A stretch of 61,030 bases of DNA from assembly GCA_964523415.1 (NCBI GenBank), contig CAZFZB010000005.1, positions 1 to 61,030 of the forward strand, given 5' to 3'. Shown here piece after piece: positions 46,695-55,908 of the stretch. Source of the DNA: M0108 sp964523415 (GTDB lineage: Bacteria > Pseudomonadota > Gammaproteobacteria > Chromatiales > Chromatiaceae). Position 1 is the stretch's first letter, and every line of letters begins with the position of its first letter. Made by a program: the position numbers and the translations under genes. Under the pieces are notes generated by a model that saw nothing but the letters and a program-made list of their open reading frames with translations, searched no databases and had not been told where the DNA came from.

Positions 46695-46979
46695 ATGACA
46701 ATTTCGGAACAGGATGCTGGCCTCATCGAGGTATTGGTAGAGCGGCTGGAACAGCAGCGCCTGCCTCGCGCCCTAGACCTCCTGGCCATGGTCGATCGTG
46801 GCGAGCGCCTCAGCGACCTAGACATCTCCTTCCTTGAAGAGGCGCTACAAGATGCCAGCGATGTCAAACCTTTTTTCGACCAGCATCCCGAATGGCAGGA
46901 CCTGGCAGGTCGCGTGGTGCATCTGTACAAGGAAATCACCACTAAGGCCCTCGAAAATGAGCAGCAGGCAGCCGGCTGA
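46695..46979 (+). CDS. Small acidic helical protein of unknown function
   Basis: This 94-residue soluble protein with GGAG seven bases before its ATG is predicted to be largely helical, rich in Glu, Asp and Leu, with no signal peptide or membrane span. Segments such as LVERLEQQRLPRALDLLAMV and ISFLEEALQDASDVKPFF (each within a longer run) suggest an amphipathic bundle. I do not recognise the family. The next gene follows after 43 bp on the same strand, so they are probably co-transcribed and may interact. Confidence 0.7.
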   Translation: MTISEQDAGLIEVLVERLEQQRLPRALDLLAMVDRGERLSDLDISFLEEALQDASDVKPFFDQHPEWQDLAGRVVHLYKEITTKALENEQQAAG

Positions 46980-47022
46980 TTAATTTCCCAGTTCCTCCCA
47001 AGTTGATAGAGGGGACCTAGCG

Positions 47023-48111
47023 ATGAGTGGAAACGGGAGCCATGGCTCTTTCCTCCAAGCGCTCTCGGGTCAGGTACGTGGCTGGCTCGCTGAGCGTCGG
47101 AACGCGCGTCAACGGGAACGTGAGAAGGCCAAGGCCCTTGCCGAGGCGATCGAGGAGGTCGTCTCTGGCGTTGAACCCAAACTCCGGGCCTTGAGCGGTT
47201 ATCAGGGCAAGTTGGGTCCAGAAATTCAGCGCTTCCTTGATTTCGTTACCGACATCATCGCCAAGTTACCCCCCGCCATTGAACTGAGCCGCACCGCTTG
47301 GCAACAGAATCCCCAGGTCAACGCCTTCTTCGCAGCCGCCAATGACCTGCCCATTACCCTTTCGCGCGCACCGGAATTGGTTGACTATTTCGAGCAGGAA
47401 CCCTTGGCCACCCAGGCCTATTGCATCATGACCTCGACCCGTCTTGAACGACAGGTTTTCGGTATCGGCCTCCAGGGCGATATGCTGCAACGGGACCTGG
47501 CCCAGACCAGCGTTGGCTTCGTGGAACCCCTCATCTTGGCCCCCTCGCCTTCGGAGACGGCGGTGCGCAAAGAGGCCCTCAACCGCGCCTTGCACCTCTT
47601 TATCGGATTTGCCCAGGCGCAAGTCAGCGAGACCCTCGGAAAACGCGAGGCCCTCGAACATGAGCGCCATATCCTGGAGGTTCGCCTGCGCAGCCTGCGC
47701 ACCCGTTCGCGCGGCCTGGATGCGGATGGCCAGGCTCGAGACGAGATCACAACCGTCGAGCAGAGCCTGGCGGAAAACGCACGCCAAATGGAGTCCCTTG
47801 GCGGCCCCCTCATGGGTCTCGATGCCACCCTGGAACAGATCCGGACCCTGTTCGCGAACCCTGAGGAACAGATCCACCTCGCCCATATCCCCTTGCGTCT
47901 GGACCGGTTGGGGATCAAGCTGGACGATGAGGAGAATAAGACACCAAGTCCCCTGGTCAACGATCTCTCCCTGATTGAGTTCACCGTCGGGCCACGACGC
48001 CGGGTCATCACCTTGGTGCGCTGCCCTCGGGGGGAAATGCTTACCCTGTCGCAACTCGTCGAAAAGGTGGACCCCTTCCTGGCCTCCCAACTCGGCATCC
48101 GGGGAATGTGA
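47023..48111 (+). CDS. Coiled-coil protein of unknown function
   Basis: This 362-residue soluble protein has an Arg/Glu-rich helix at residues 18-45 (AERRNARQREREKAKALAEA), a central mixed domain, and a strong coiled coil around 200-265 (KREALEHERHILEVRLRSLR onward). The C-terminal part is mixed alpha/beta (LSLIEFTVGPRRRVITLVRC). No known catalytic motif was found. It follows the small acidic ORF and overlaps a possible GTG start of the amino-acid-binding protein. It may be a scaffold or regulator; the function is unknown. Confidence 0.72.
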   Translation: MSGNGSHGSFLQALSGQVRGWLAERRNARQREREKAKALAEAIEEVVSGVEPKLRALSGYQGKLGPEIQRFLDFVTDIIAKLPPAIELSRTAWQQNPQVNAFFAAANDLPITLSRAPELVDYFEQEPLATQAYCIMTSTRLERQVFGIGLQGDMLQRDLAQTSVGFVEPLILAPSPSETAVRKEALNRALHLFIGFAQAQVSETLGKREALEHERHILEVRLRSLRTRSRGLDADGQARDEITTVEQSLAENARQMESLGGPLMGLDATLEQIRTLFANPEEQIHLAHIPLRLDRLGIKLDDEENKTPSPLVNDLSLIEFTVGPRRRVITLVRCPRGEMLTLSQLVEKVDPFLASQLGIRGM

Positions 48112-48179
48112 AATCATCGCATCCTCATCACCTGGCTGCCCTCACGGCCCACGGGCCCAGCATCTGGAAGTGGGCTAAC

Positions 48180-49205
48180 GTGCACCCTGGTAACGTCGCC
48201 AAGATCGTCAGCCTCCTTCTGGCACTGGCCCTGTGTCCCATCCAGGCGGGCGAAATCTTAGAAGGGGTCAAATCCCGCGGCCTGCTGCGCTGCGGGGTTA
48301 GCGAGGGCATTCCCGGCTTTTCCGAACAAGACCCTGATGGGCGTTGGCGAGGCCTGGATGCCGATTTCTGTCGGGCCGTGGCCGCCGCAGTAATCGGAAA
48401 CGCCGAAAAGGTCACCTTCGTTCCCCTTTCGGCCTCGGAGCGTTTTCCGGCCCTTCAGGCCCGCAAGATCGACCTCCTGGCTCGCAGTACTACCTGGACC
48501 CTGGTCCGGGAGGCGATCATGGGGGTGCAGTTCGCGGCCACCCTCTTTTATGACGGCCAGACCTTCTTGGTACCCGCGGAGTCCGAGGTGCAACGACCTG
48601 CCGACCTGGACGGGGCCACCATTTGCGTCCAGAAGGGCACGACAAGCCAGCGCAATCTCCAACCCTACTTCGCGCGTCTTGGGCTGACGATTAAACCCCT
48701 GGTGATCGACTCCGCTAAGCAGGCTGCCGAGGCCTTTTTCAAGGGCCGCTGTCAAGCCTACAGCTCCGACAGCGGACAACTCGCAGGGGTCAGAATTCTG
48801 GCACCCGAGGGACGCCATGCCTACCGGATCCTACCCGACCTCATCTCCAGCGAGCCCCTGGCCCCAGCGGTTTGGGGGGGGGATCAACAGTGGGCCAGCA
48901 TGGTCCGTTGGGTCCTGTTTTCCCTCATTCACGCGGAGGCTCTGGGTATCACCCGTAGCCAGGCCAATAACCCGCCATCGGATTATTTCACCTCCCTGCT
49001 GAGTTGGGACGAACGAGAGGCGGACTCCCTGGACAAGGCCATGGGGGTACCCAAGGGCTGGGGAAAGCGTGTCATCTCCGCCGTTGGCAACTATGGCGAG
49101 CTTTTCGACCGCAACCTGGGGGCAGGCAGCGAGATCGGCTTGGAGCGGGGGCTCAACCGACTTTGGCTCGATGGTGGCCTCATGTACGCACCGCCTTACA
49201 GGTAA
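48180..49205 (+). CDS. AapJ/BztA-like periplasmic amino-acid-binding protein
   Basis: This 341-residue protein resembles the general L-amino-acid receptor AapJ/BztA. It has LEGVKSRGLLRCGVSEGIPGFS near residue 30 (read as RCGVSEGIPGF), GLDADFCRAVAAAV, LLARSTTWTLVREA, ICVQKGTTSQRNL and the APAVWGGDQQWASMVRWVLF segment. The signal peptide follows the GTG at 48180, which has GGAAG nine bases upstream; a GTG at 48108 overlapping the previous stop is the alternative. The usual ABC permease and ATPase genes (AapQMP) are absent; an ion-type permease gene follows instead after 12 bp. Confidence 0.85.
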   Translation: MHPGNVAKIVSLLLALALCPIQAGEILEGVKSRGLLRCGVSEGIPGFSEQDPDGRWRGLDADFCRAVAAAVIGNAEKVTFVPLSASERFPALQARKIDLLARSTTWTLVREAIMGVQFAATLFYDGQTFLVPAESEVQRPADLDGATICVQKGTTSQRNLQPYFARLGLTIKPLVIDSAKQAAEAFFKGRCQAYSSDSGQLAGVRILAPEGRHAYRILPDLISSEPLAPAVWGGDQQWASMVRWVLFSLIHAEALGITRSQANNPPSDYFTSLLSWDEREADSLDKAMGVPKGWGKRVISAVGNYGELFDRNLGAGSEIGLERGLNRLWLDGGLMYAPPYR

Positions 49206-49217
49206 ACGGGCCAGAAC

Positions 49218-50594
49218 ATGACCGACCTGCAGATCTACCTGACCATCGGCACCTTTGCCAGCGTCATTCTGGTGATCGCCCTAGATCTGATCGACATGAC
49301 AGTGGCCGCCCTGTTGGGCCTCTCCGTCCTCGTCCTGACGGGAATCTTCGACCACAACGATCTGATGGATACGGTCCAGATTGCTAATGGCCCCATTGCC
49401 CTGCTGTTCGGGGGCATGGTCGTGGCTCGGGTGCTGGCTAAGACCGGGCTCTTTGAACGGATGGGCGCTGTCTTTCTGCGCGCCACCCATGGCAGCGGCA
49501 AACGCTTCCTTCTCCTGCTAATCGCCTTGGTCGCACCGATATGCGCCCTCCTGCCCAACGCCACCACCGTCATCCTGGTCGCGCCCGTCATTCTGGGCGT
49601 CTGCCGGGCACTGAGGATCGACTTTGTCGGCCCTCTGATTCTCACCGCCCTTATCAGCAATTCGGCTGGTATGCTGACCCTGGTGGGTGATCCGGCCACC
49701 TTCCTGGTGGGTAGTTCCATCGGCCTGTCCTTTGGCGACTATCTCCGCAAGGTGAGCCTGGGGGGACTTCTGGCTGTCCTGGCCATCATCCCTCTGCTGC
49801 CTCTTCTGATGCGTGACATCTGGCGCCTCCGCCTGGATCTGCCCGATCCGGAACCCCCAAGGCCCTTGGAGCACGCGGGCTTCGGGATCTTCGCCTTAAC
49901 GGTGCTCCTGATCATGGTCGGGCTCTTCCTGTTTGGCGATAGCCTGCCGAGTTCGGTCCCGCCGCCAGCCGTTGCCATCATCGCGGCCAGCCTGGCCCTG
50001 CTGGTCATCTACAGTGCCCGGGTGGAACCCGTGGCCAATGTGCTGCACGACCTGGACTGGAACACCCTGATCTTTCTAGCCGCCATCTTTTCCCTGGTTC
50101 AAGCCTTCACCAAGACCGGACTCTTGCAAGGCCTCTCTCTCCAGCTCTACAGCGGGTTTGGCAGCGAAATCACCCTGGTGGCCCTGGTCATGCTGGCGGG
50201 TATTGGTTTCCTGTCGAGCCTGTTGGCCAACATCCCCGTCGTGGCCGCCTCTCTCATCATGGCCAAGGGCTATTTGGTGGCCGCCCAGGTCGTTCCTGAG
50301 TTTGCCCTGGCCCCCAGCTTCACCGACTGGCCACCCGCAACCCTGCCCCTTTTCATCGCCATGATGTTCGGTGCTACCCTGGGAGGGAATGCCACTCTGA
50401 TCGGGGCCTCGGCCAACATCATCAGCGTCGGCATCTGCAATAGTCAGGGCCGCCATGTGAACTTCCTGCGCTTCGCCCGCTACGGCGTGCCCATCACCCT
50501 TGCCCAGCTTATAATGGCCGCCCTTTATGTCCTGGCCTTGTCCAGCACCCTCGGAGCCGAGCCCCCACCCCCTTTGGCGGAGATAATGCAATGA
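49218..50594 (+). CDS. ArsB/NhaD-type (SLC13-like) permease
   Basis: This 458-residue inner-membrane transporter has about 11-12 spans. It fits the ion transporter superfamily of ArsB, NhaD and citrate carriers, with the half-repeat motifs ICALLPNATTVILVAPVILG (near residue 105) and TLGGNATLIGASANIISVG near the end, where these families bind their ions. The substrate could be arsenite, Na+/H+ or an organic acid; no ars genes are near. The stop overlaps the start of the next gene (ATGA), so they are translationally coupled. Confidence 0.85.
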   Translation: MTDLQIYLTIGTFASVILVIALDLIDMTVAALLGLSVLVLTGIFDHNDLMDTVQIANGPIALLFGGMVVARVLAKTGLFERMGAVFLRATHGSGKRFLLLLIALVAPICALLPNATTVILVAPVILGVCRALRIDFVGPLILTALISNSAGMLTLVGDPATFLVGSSIGLSFGDYLRKVSLGGLLAVLAIIPLLPLLMRDIWRLRLDLPDPEPPRPLEHAGFGIFALTVLLIMVGLFLFGDSLPSSVPPPAVAIIAASLALLVIYSARVEPVANVLHDLDWNTLIFLAAIFSLVQAFTKTGLLQGLSLQLYSGFGSEITLVALVMLAGIGFLSSLLANIPVVAASLIMAKGYLVAAQVVPEFALAPSFTDWPPATLPLFIAMMFGATLGGNATLIGASANIISVGICNSQGRHVNFLRFARYGVPITLAQLIMAALYVLALSSTLGAEPPPPLAEIMQ

Positions 50595-51403
50595 AACCCA
50601 TCCTCCCCCGGCTCGTCCGGTCAATCCCAATCCTGACCCTGGCCCTGCTGGCCACGGGCTGTGCCAACACCCCGGGCTCCGGAACCTCCGCCATCCTCGG
50701 AAGCGGCACGGATGTCACCGTCAGCGACCCAGGACGCCTGACCCGCAGCGGTTTTCTAAGTGATTACAAACGACTGGCTCCTGTTCCCTGGGCCGATGGC
50801 GTTCAGTGCTGGAGCGACCCACAACTGCAAACGGGGACCTATGACAAGGTGCTCATTACCCGCATGAGTGTCAAGCTCAAGGAAGGCCAAGGGGATGGCA
50901 TCGACCCCACGGACCTCAAGGCCTTGACCGACTATTTCCATCAGGCCCTGGTCAAGGCCCTGTCGTCCAAGATCAAGGTCGTTGACAAAGCAGGGCCAGG
51001 CGTCCTGGCCCTGCGCATTGCCTTGACCGATCTGGTGCCGACCAAGGTGGGTGAAAGCACCCTCGGTACCCTGGTTCCTTATGGCTTCGTCGCGGAGATC
51101 GGGTCGGGGGCCGCAACTGGCCGGCCCGCCGGGTCCACCCCCTATCTCGGTGAGACGGGAATAGAGATGCAAGTCATCGACGGTGGCACCCAGAAGATCC
51201 TCGCCGAATGTCGCGATACCCAGATCGGCCGCAAGTATGCCGCGGATGACAAGAACGGCATCGGTGGTGCCGTCCAGACCTGGACCAGCGGCTATGTGAA
51301 TTCCTTCCAGACCTGGGCCTACGCCAGAAATGCCTTCGACAAGTGGGCCGCGCTCATTGTCGAGCGTTTGGGCACCCTGCGCGGGGTAAAGCCTCAGAAT
51401 TGA
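50591..51403 (+). CDS. DUF3313 family lipoprotein
   Basis: This 270-residue lipoprotein (lipobox LLATGC, Cys near residue 24) matches DUF3313, an outer-membrane-linked family of unknown role. Typical parts are SGFLSDYKRLAPVPWADG after the signal and a repeated alpha-beta core (ALRIALTDLVPTKVGESTLG). The start overlaps the stop of the permease gene by four bases, suggesting a shared transcript, though a functional link is unproven. Confidence 0.82.
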   Translation: MKPILPRLVRSIPILTLALLATGCANTPGSGTSAILGSGTDVTVSDPGRLTRSGFLSDYKRLAPVPWADGVQCWSDPQLQTGTYDKVLITRMSVKLKEGQGDGIDPTDLKALTDYFHQALVKALSSKIKVVDKAGPGVLALRIALTDLVPTKVGESTLGTLVPYGFVAEIGSGAATGRPAGSTPYLGETGIEMQVIDGGTQKILAECRDTQIGRKYAADDKNGIGGAVQTWTSGYVNSFQTWAYARNAFDKWAALIVERLGTLRGVKPQN

Positions 51404-51444
51404 ATGGGAGGCTTCAGGTCAGGCTAAAGCCGACACCGGAGTCA

Positions 51445-52068
51445 TCAATCCGTCTCCCAACCCCGATCGGTTCCCGAATCAGTCTTCTGGGTGATGACCC
51501 GGGGTTGGGGTTCGGCCGTCAGGACCTTGATAGGCTTGTCGCGACGACCCAGTCGCGGCAAGTCCTCCCCCCCATTCGCCAGCCGGTCCTGACGGGCGCG
51601 CACCCCATAGCCAATGGCCGCCCCACCGGCGGTGGAGAGTGCCAGCACCCCCAGGGAAATCATCTGAGTCATGAGTAACACCAGTCCCGCACCCACGCCA
51701 CCAGCGATCATGAGACCCGTCTTGGCCTGACTGCCCAGCCGGGCCCTTTGCTGTTGACGTTGAGCCTGGCGCTGGGTGTTTTTGATCTCCCGGTTCTTTT
51801 CCTGTTCCGCCCGCACCCGGATCTGTTCCTTTTCCCGTGAGAAGCTGGCCTGGACCTTAGCCAGGGACTCCTTGCGGGCCCCAGCGGCGATGGCATTGAA
51901 CCAGAGGGCGGCCATGGCCGCGACAGTCGCCCCAAGGGCACCATAGAGGGGCCAGGTTTGGGTCAGGTCGGTCTTAAGGGCTGCATAGACGATCAGCCCC
52001 GTGGTGCCCTGTAGGAAGATGATACCAATCAGGAACTTGACAAAACTAGACAGATTCAGCGTCAACAT
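51445..52068 (-). CDS. Membrane protein with coiled coil, function unknown
   Basis: This protein of about 207 residues has two N-terminal spans (about 5-28 and 40-60), a charged coiled-coil segment rich in Gln, Arg and Glu (ARKESLAKVQASFSREKEQI onward, about 65-125), two further hydrophobic stretches (GLMIAGGVGAGLVLL and ISLGVLALSTAGGAAIGYG) and a basic polar tail. I do not recognise the family. The ATG at 52068 is my best start, but no clear ribosome binding site precedes it, and the frame continues to a TTG at 52164. It is convergent with the DUF3313 gene. Confidence 0.65.
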   Translation of the reverse strand: MLTLNLSSFVKFLIGIIFLQGTTGLIVYAALKTDLTQTWPLYGALGATVAAMAALWFNAIAAGARKESLAKVQASFSREKEQIRVRAEQEKNREIKNTQRQAQRQQQRARLGSQAKTGLMIAGGVGAGLVLLMTQMISLGVLALSTAGGAAIGYGVRARQDRLANGGEDLPRLGRRDKPIKVLTAEPQPRVITQKTDSGTDRGWETD

Positions 52069-52331
52069 GGCAGTCAGGGCAAGGAATAGAGTAAGGAGGG
52101 ATGATAACGGATTCCCGGATTGGAGAGACCCACCGGATGCAGGGGAGAGACCCGAGGCCCCCAAGGACCTCCCCTAGATGGACTGCTGGAATCCCCCTGA
52201 ATTGCCACCTGGATCATCAGAGACTAAAATTCGCCCTCCCTGGCCGGGCGGGCTTGGGGCCGGATGGACGCGACCGCGCCGACGAGCTTCCCCGCCCTTC
52301 TTTTCTTACCCACTCAGGCAGTCTCCGCCCC

Positions 52332-52760
52332 ATGGCTATCGAACGCACCTTTTCCATCATCAAGCCCGACGCCGTCGCCAAGAATCACATTGGTGATATC
52401 TATCAACGTTTTGAGCAAGGCGGCCTGCGCATCGTCGCGGCGCGTATGTTGCACTTGAGCCGCGAACAGGCCTCAGCCTTCTATGCCGTCCACCAGGCGC
52501 GCCCCTTCTTCGGCGAGTTGGTGGATTTCATGACCTCGGGGCCCATCATGGTCCAGGTCCTCGAGGGCGAGAATGCCATTGCCCGTAACCGCGAGCTGAT
52601 GGGCGCCACCGACCCGGCCAAGGCCGCCCCCGGCACCATCCGTGCCGATTTTGCCCAGGAGGTGACCGAAAACGCCGTCCATGGTTCCGATGGCCCGGAT
52701 ACCGCCGCCATAGAGATCGCCTTCTTTTTCCCCGAGGGCGTCTGCGAGCGCACCCGCTGA
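52332..52760 (+). CDS. ndk: Nucleoside diphosphate kinase
   Basis: Ndk transfers the terminal phosphate from ATP to other nucleoside diphosphates. The 142-residue length is typical. The motif ERTFSIIKPDAVAKN opens the protein, and the active-site His lies in ENAVHGSDG (His near residue 117). The start at 52332 gives the normal MAIERTF N-terminus. A strong hairpin at 52778-52804 follows. Confidence 0.97.
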   Translation: MAIERTFSIIKPDAVAKNHIGDIYQRFEQGGLRIVAARMLHLSREQASAFYAVHQARPFFGELVDFMTSGPIMVQVLEGENAIARNRELMGATDPAKAAPGTIRADFAQEVTENAVHGSDGPDTAAIEIAFFFPEGVCERTR

Positions 52761-52777
52761 GACCAGGACCAACCCTA

Positions 52778-52804
52778 CCGGCGAGGCGTCACCCGCCTCG
52801 CCGG
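52778..52804 (+). terminator. Long GC hairpin after ndk
   Basis: CCGGCGAGGCG (52778-52788) pairs perfectly with CGCCTCGCCGG (52794-52804) over a 5-nt loop. It lies 18 bases after the ndk stop. No T tract follows, so termination may need Rho or be partial. Confidence 0.55.
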
Positions 52805-52837
52805 CCTTCACTATTAACCTCCGCCTTACCTACCCCC

Positions 52838-53427
52838 GTGACGCATCCCATCCTGGTATTGGCCTCCACCTCCCCTTACCGCCGTGACCTCTTACAGCGG
52901 CTGGGCCTACCCTTCCTGGTTGCAGCCCCAGAGGTGGATGAAGCACGTCAGCCCCATGAGCCCCCGGAGGCTCTGGTGACGCGCCTGGCGGAGGCCAAGG
53001 CCCGGGCAGTAGCGGCCGAATACCCACAGGCCCTGATCATCGGCTCGGACCAGGTAGCCTGCGTCGAGGAGGAAATTCTGGGCAAGCCCGGCAATCGGGA
53101 AATGGCCCTAGCCCAGCTCACCCAGGCCGTGAACAAGGCCGTGACCTTTCATACTGGCCTGTGCCTCCTGAACAGCGCCACTGGCCGGGCGCAGGTGTGC
53201 CAGGAACCCTTCCGGGTCAAGTTCCGCGCCCTCACCCAGGCACAGATCGCGGCCTATGTGGATCGCGAGCAACCCTTTAATTGCGCGGGGAGTTTTAAAT
53301 CCGAGGGCCTTGGAATCGCCCTATTCGAGCGGCTGGAGGGGGACGACCCCAGCGCCCTCGTTGGCTTGCCACTCATCCGGCTGGTCGCCATGCTGGCGGC
53401 CGAGGAACTGGATGTCCTCGACCCTAC
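52838..53427 (+). CDS. yceF: YceF-type Maf protein, 3' end lost in gap
   Basis: Members of this Maf branch hydrolyse 7-methyl-GTP and related modified nucleotides. About 196 residues are visible and match YceF nearly end to end: LASTSPYRRDLLQRLGLPF near the start, VAAPEVDE, IIGSDQVACVE with the catalytic Asp, and CAGSFKSEGLGIALFERLEG (split here at 20). The start is GTG at 52838. The N gap begins only a few codons before the expected stop, so little is missing. Confidence 0.92.
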
Positions 53428-53527
53428 NNNNNNNNNNNNNNNNNNNNNNNNNNNNNNNNNNNNNNNNNNNNNNNNNNNNNNNNNNNNNNNNNNNNNNNNN
53501 NNNNNNNNNNNNNNNNNNNNNNNNNNN
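53428..53527. other. Assembly gap of 100 N between yceF and sppA
   Basis: Exactly 100 N of unknown true length. The 3' ends of the convergent yceF and sppA genes both fall into it. Any ORF that runs across it is an artefact. Confidence 0.99.
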
Positions 53528-54312
53528 TTCCAAAAGAGACCGCTGAAGATCTCCTCGCCACCCTTGAGCCTATCGCCCCGCCCCTCCTTGACCACCTTGA
53601 TAAACTGTTGATGAAGTTGATCCAACTGCCCCTGAAGAAAGGCTCTTTGCGCCTCTGGCATTGGGGAGAAGGGGTCAAGAATGCCCTTATTGGCGCCGGC
53701 GGTGAGGAGGCGCCGCTCGATGCCCAGATCCTCCATCGCTTGCTGGAAGCCAAAGGCATCGAGGCGGACCCCAATGGAACCGATCAGGCTGGCCTTATCC
53801 ACATGAATGGCCTCCGCGGCCACGGCGACATAGTAACCACCCGAGGCGCAGAGATCGGCGACCACGGCATGTACCGGGATATCCGGGTGTTTCTCCCGCA
53901 GGCGGCGGACCTCGTCATTGATTTGTCCCGCCTGTACCGGGCTCCCGCCGGGACTGTTGATGCGCAGTATGACGCCCTGGGTATTTTTGTCCTCGTAGGC
54001 CTTACCCAAGGACTCGATGACATCCTGGGCACTGGCCTGGGTGCCGGCGGCTATGACCCCCTTGATGTCGATCACGGCGGTATGCTTCTCGGCCAGTGAC
54101 AGGCGATCGATGAACTTGTCCTGCCAGAGGACACCCAAGAGGATAAAGAGATAGGCAAAGGTCAACAGCTTGAAGAGAATGCCCCAGCGCCGGCTGCGCC
54201 TCTGCTCCTGTAAGCTGTCTGTTACTACCCGCTCCAGGAGGGACTGTTCCCAGCCCGCCTCACCTGGCCTTGGCCCCTGAGGCGGGGCCTTCTTCCAAAA
54301 TCTCAGGTTCAT
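53528..54312 (-). CDS. sppA: Signal peptide peptidase SppA (S49), 3' end lost in gap
   Basis: SppA is an inner-membrane serine peptidase that degrades cleaved signal peptides. About 261 residues are visible: a cytoplasmic N-terminus, one span (about 45-62), the ClpP-like domain with VILRINSPGGSPVQAG, the catalytic Ser in CASGGYYVAVAA (near residue 149) and the catalytic Lys in DKASLIGSIGV (near residue 168-178). Judged by single-domain homologues, some 60-70 C-terminal residues are lost in the gap. It is the last gene of the GT39-PAP2-GT39-sppA run on the minus strand, 45 bp after the previous gene. Confidence 0.92.
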
Positions 54313-54357
54313 AGCGTCTCATTACTCATGGTCAGGGATGCCGCCAGCAGGGCGACG

Positions 54358-55902
54358 TCAGTTAGCGGAGTTCACGGGTTTAACAGGTTTGCCGTAGGCC
54401 GTCGGTAGGGGCATCAGCAGGGTATGGGCCAGGAAGATCCTGACCTCCAGCTCCCGCATACCGGAACGGCCAAAGGCGAAGGCCGGCAATTCCTCGACCG
54501 TCTCGAAATAGGTGCGCAGGGAGGGGAGGTCATCCTCGATATCCTCCTCTCGCCCCATGATGAGGGCGTCATGGCCGATGAAGTGCTCCTGGTCATGGCG
54601 GAAGGCAAAGTGGCGCTGGTCCTGGCCGAACACGACGACGGGTAGGGCACCCCCCAGGGCATGATCTATCTTGCCGGCGGTGATCCAGTGGGGCACCACC
54701 ACGAAGAGGCCCTGACGGTCGAGCAGGCCGCGCGCCTTGAGTTCCTCGCGCAACGGCGCCCACTCCATGGCCTCCAGAGTCGGATCCTTGGCGAGAAGTT
54801 TTGGAAACCAGATGCGGCCCAGTCCAGAAGCGGCATGGCCAACGATAAGGAAGACCAGACTGACCAGGACAGCGGCGGAGGCGATCGCCCAACGCCGGGG
54901 CCAGCCCTTCCCAGCGGCCCGCGCCAGGTAAGCCCCCAGCACCGGGTACAGCAGCAGCCAGCCTGGCATCTGCCAATGAGGCAGGCCCCGATGACCCCAG
55001 AGGGGCACGATGGTGAAGATAAGGAGGGTGGGCAGGGCCAGACAGAGGCAGAACCAGGATCGCTCCGCTCCACGTCCCAGGCGTAGGGCACCCCAGGTGG
55101 CAATGACCAGGGGGACGAAGATCCAGGGTAAAATCCACACCATTTGGCCCAGGATATTGGTGAATACCTGATCCACCCGGATGCCTTGGGGCAGCCCCCG
55201 TCCCGCCTGAAAGCCGAGGGATACCCAGTGGTGTTGCATATTCCAGACGAGCACTGGGGACACCAGGATGAGGGCGATCAGGGCCCCCACCCAGGGGGCC
55301 GGATGCCGCAACCAGGCGCGTCTCGCGGGGACAGAGACCAGATAGATCAGCAGGCCCAGGGCAAACAAGGCGCCATGATATTTCGACAAACCCGCCAGCC
55401 CGAGCCACAGGCCCGCGAACATCCAGGTCGACCAGGGCGACGGCGGGTCCCCGGCGGGAAAGAAGCCCCGCGCCAATACCAGGGCAGTGGCTAACAGGAA
55501 GAATTGCAGAGGACCATCGGGGACTACCCCTCCACCAGACAGGGTAAAAAAGGCCGACAAATTTAACGCCAGAACCGCCCAGACACCGGCTTGGGCCCCA
55601 AACAACTGCCGGGTCAGGGCAAAAAGCAGCCATGAGGAACCGGCAAACAGCAGGACGAAAGGGAGACGCGCCGCACGGCCATCCCCCAGTATCGGCATCA
55701 AGACATGGATGAGCCAATAATGGAGGGGCGGATGATCGAAATAGGAGAGGGAGAGATCACGTGCGGTCGCCAAGGTATAGGTTTCGTCAACACCTAGACC
55801 GAGGGACGCAGCCAGCATCAGACGAAAGACGAGAAAGGCGCCGATAAGGGCTAGCACCACCCTTTCTGGTCGCTCGAAATCATAGGGATGGGGAGGTGGC
55901 AT
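54358..55902 (-). CDS. GT39-family (ArnT-like) glycosyltransferase
   Basis: This 514-residue inner-membrane protein is of the ArnT/PMT-like glycosyltransferase 39 type. It has an N-terminal span, the acidic motif GLGVDETYTLATARDLSLSY (Asp/Glu near residue 38, read as VDETYTLATARD) and FDHPPLHYW typical of the first periplasmic loop, then 11-12 spans and a C-terminal periplasmic domain. Such enzymes move a sugar from a polyprenyl-phosphate donor to lipid A or another envelope acceptor. It lies six bases after the PAP2 gene on the same strand. Confidence 0.87.
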   Translation of the reverse strand: MPPPHPYDFERPERVVLALIGAFLVFRLMLAASLGLGVDETYTLATARDLSLSYFDHPPLHYWLIHVLMPILGDGRAARLPFVLLFAGSSWLLFALTRQLFGAQAGVWAVLALNLSAFFTLSGGGVVPDGPLQFFLLATALVLARGFFPAGDPPSPWSTWMFAGLWLGLAGLSKYHGALFALGLLIYLVSVPARRAWLRHPAPWVGALIALILVSPVLVWNMQHHWVSLGFQAGRGLPQGIRVDQVFTNILGQMVWILPWIFVPLVIATWGALRLGRGAERSWFCLCLALPTLLIFTIVPLWGHRGLPHWQMPGWLLLYPVLGAYLARAAGKGWPRRWAIASAAVLVSLVFLIVGHAASGLGRIWFPKLLAKDPTLEAMEWAPLREELKARGLLDRQGLFVVVPHWITAGKIDHALGGALPVVVFGQDQRHFAFRHDQEHFIGHDALIMGREEDIEDDLPSLRTYFETVEELPAFAFGRSGMRELEVRIFLAHTLLMPLPTAYGKPVKPVNSAN

Positions 55903-55908
55903 CAGGGT

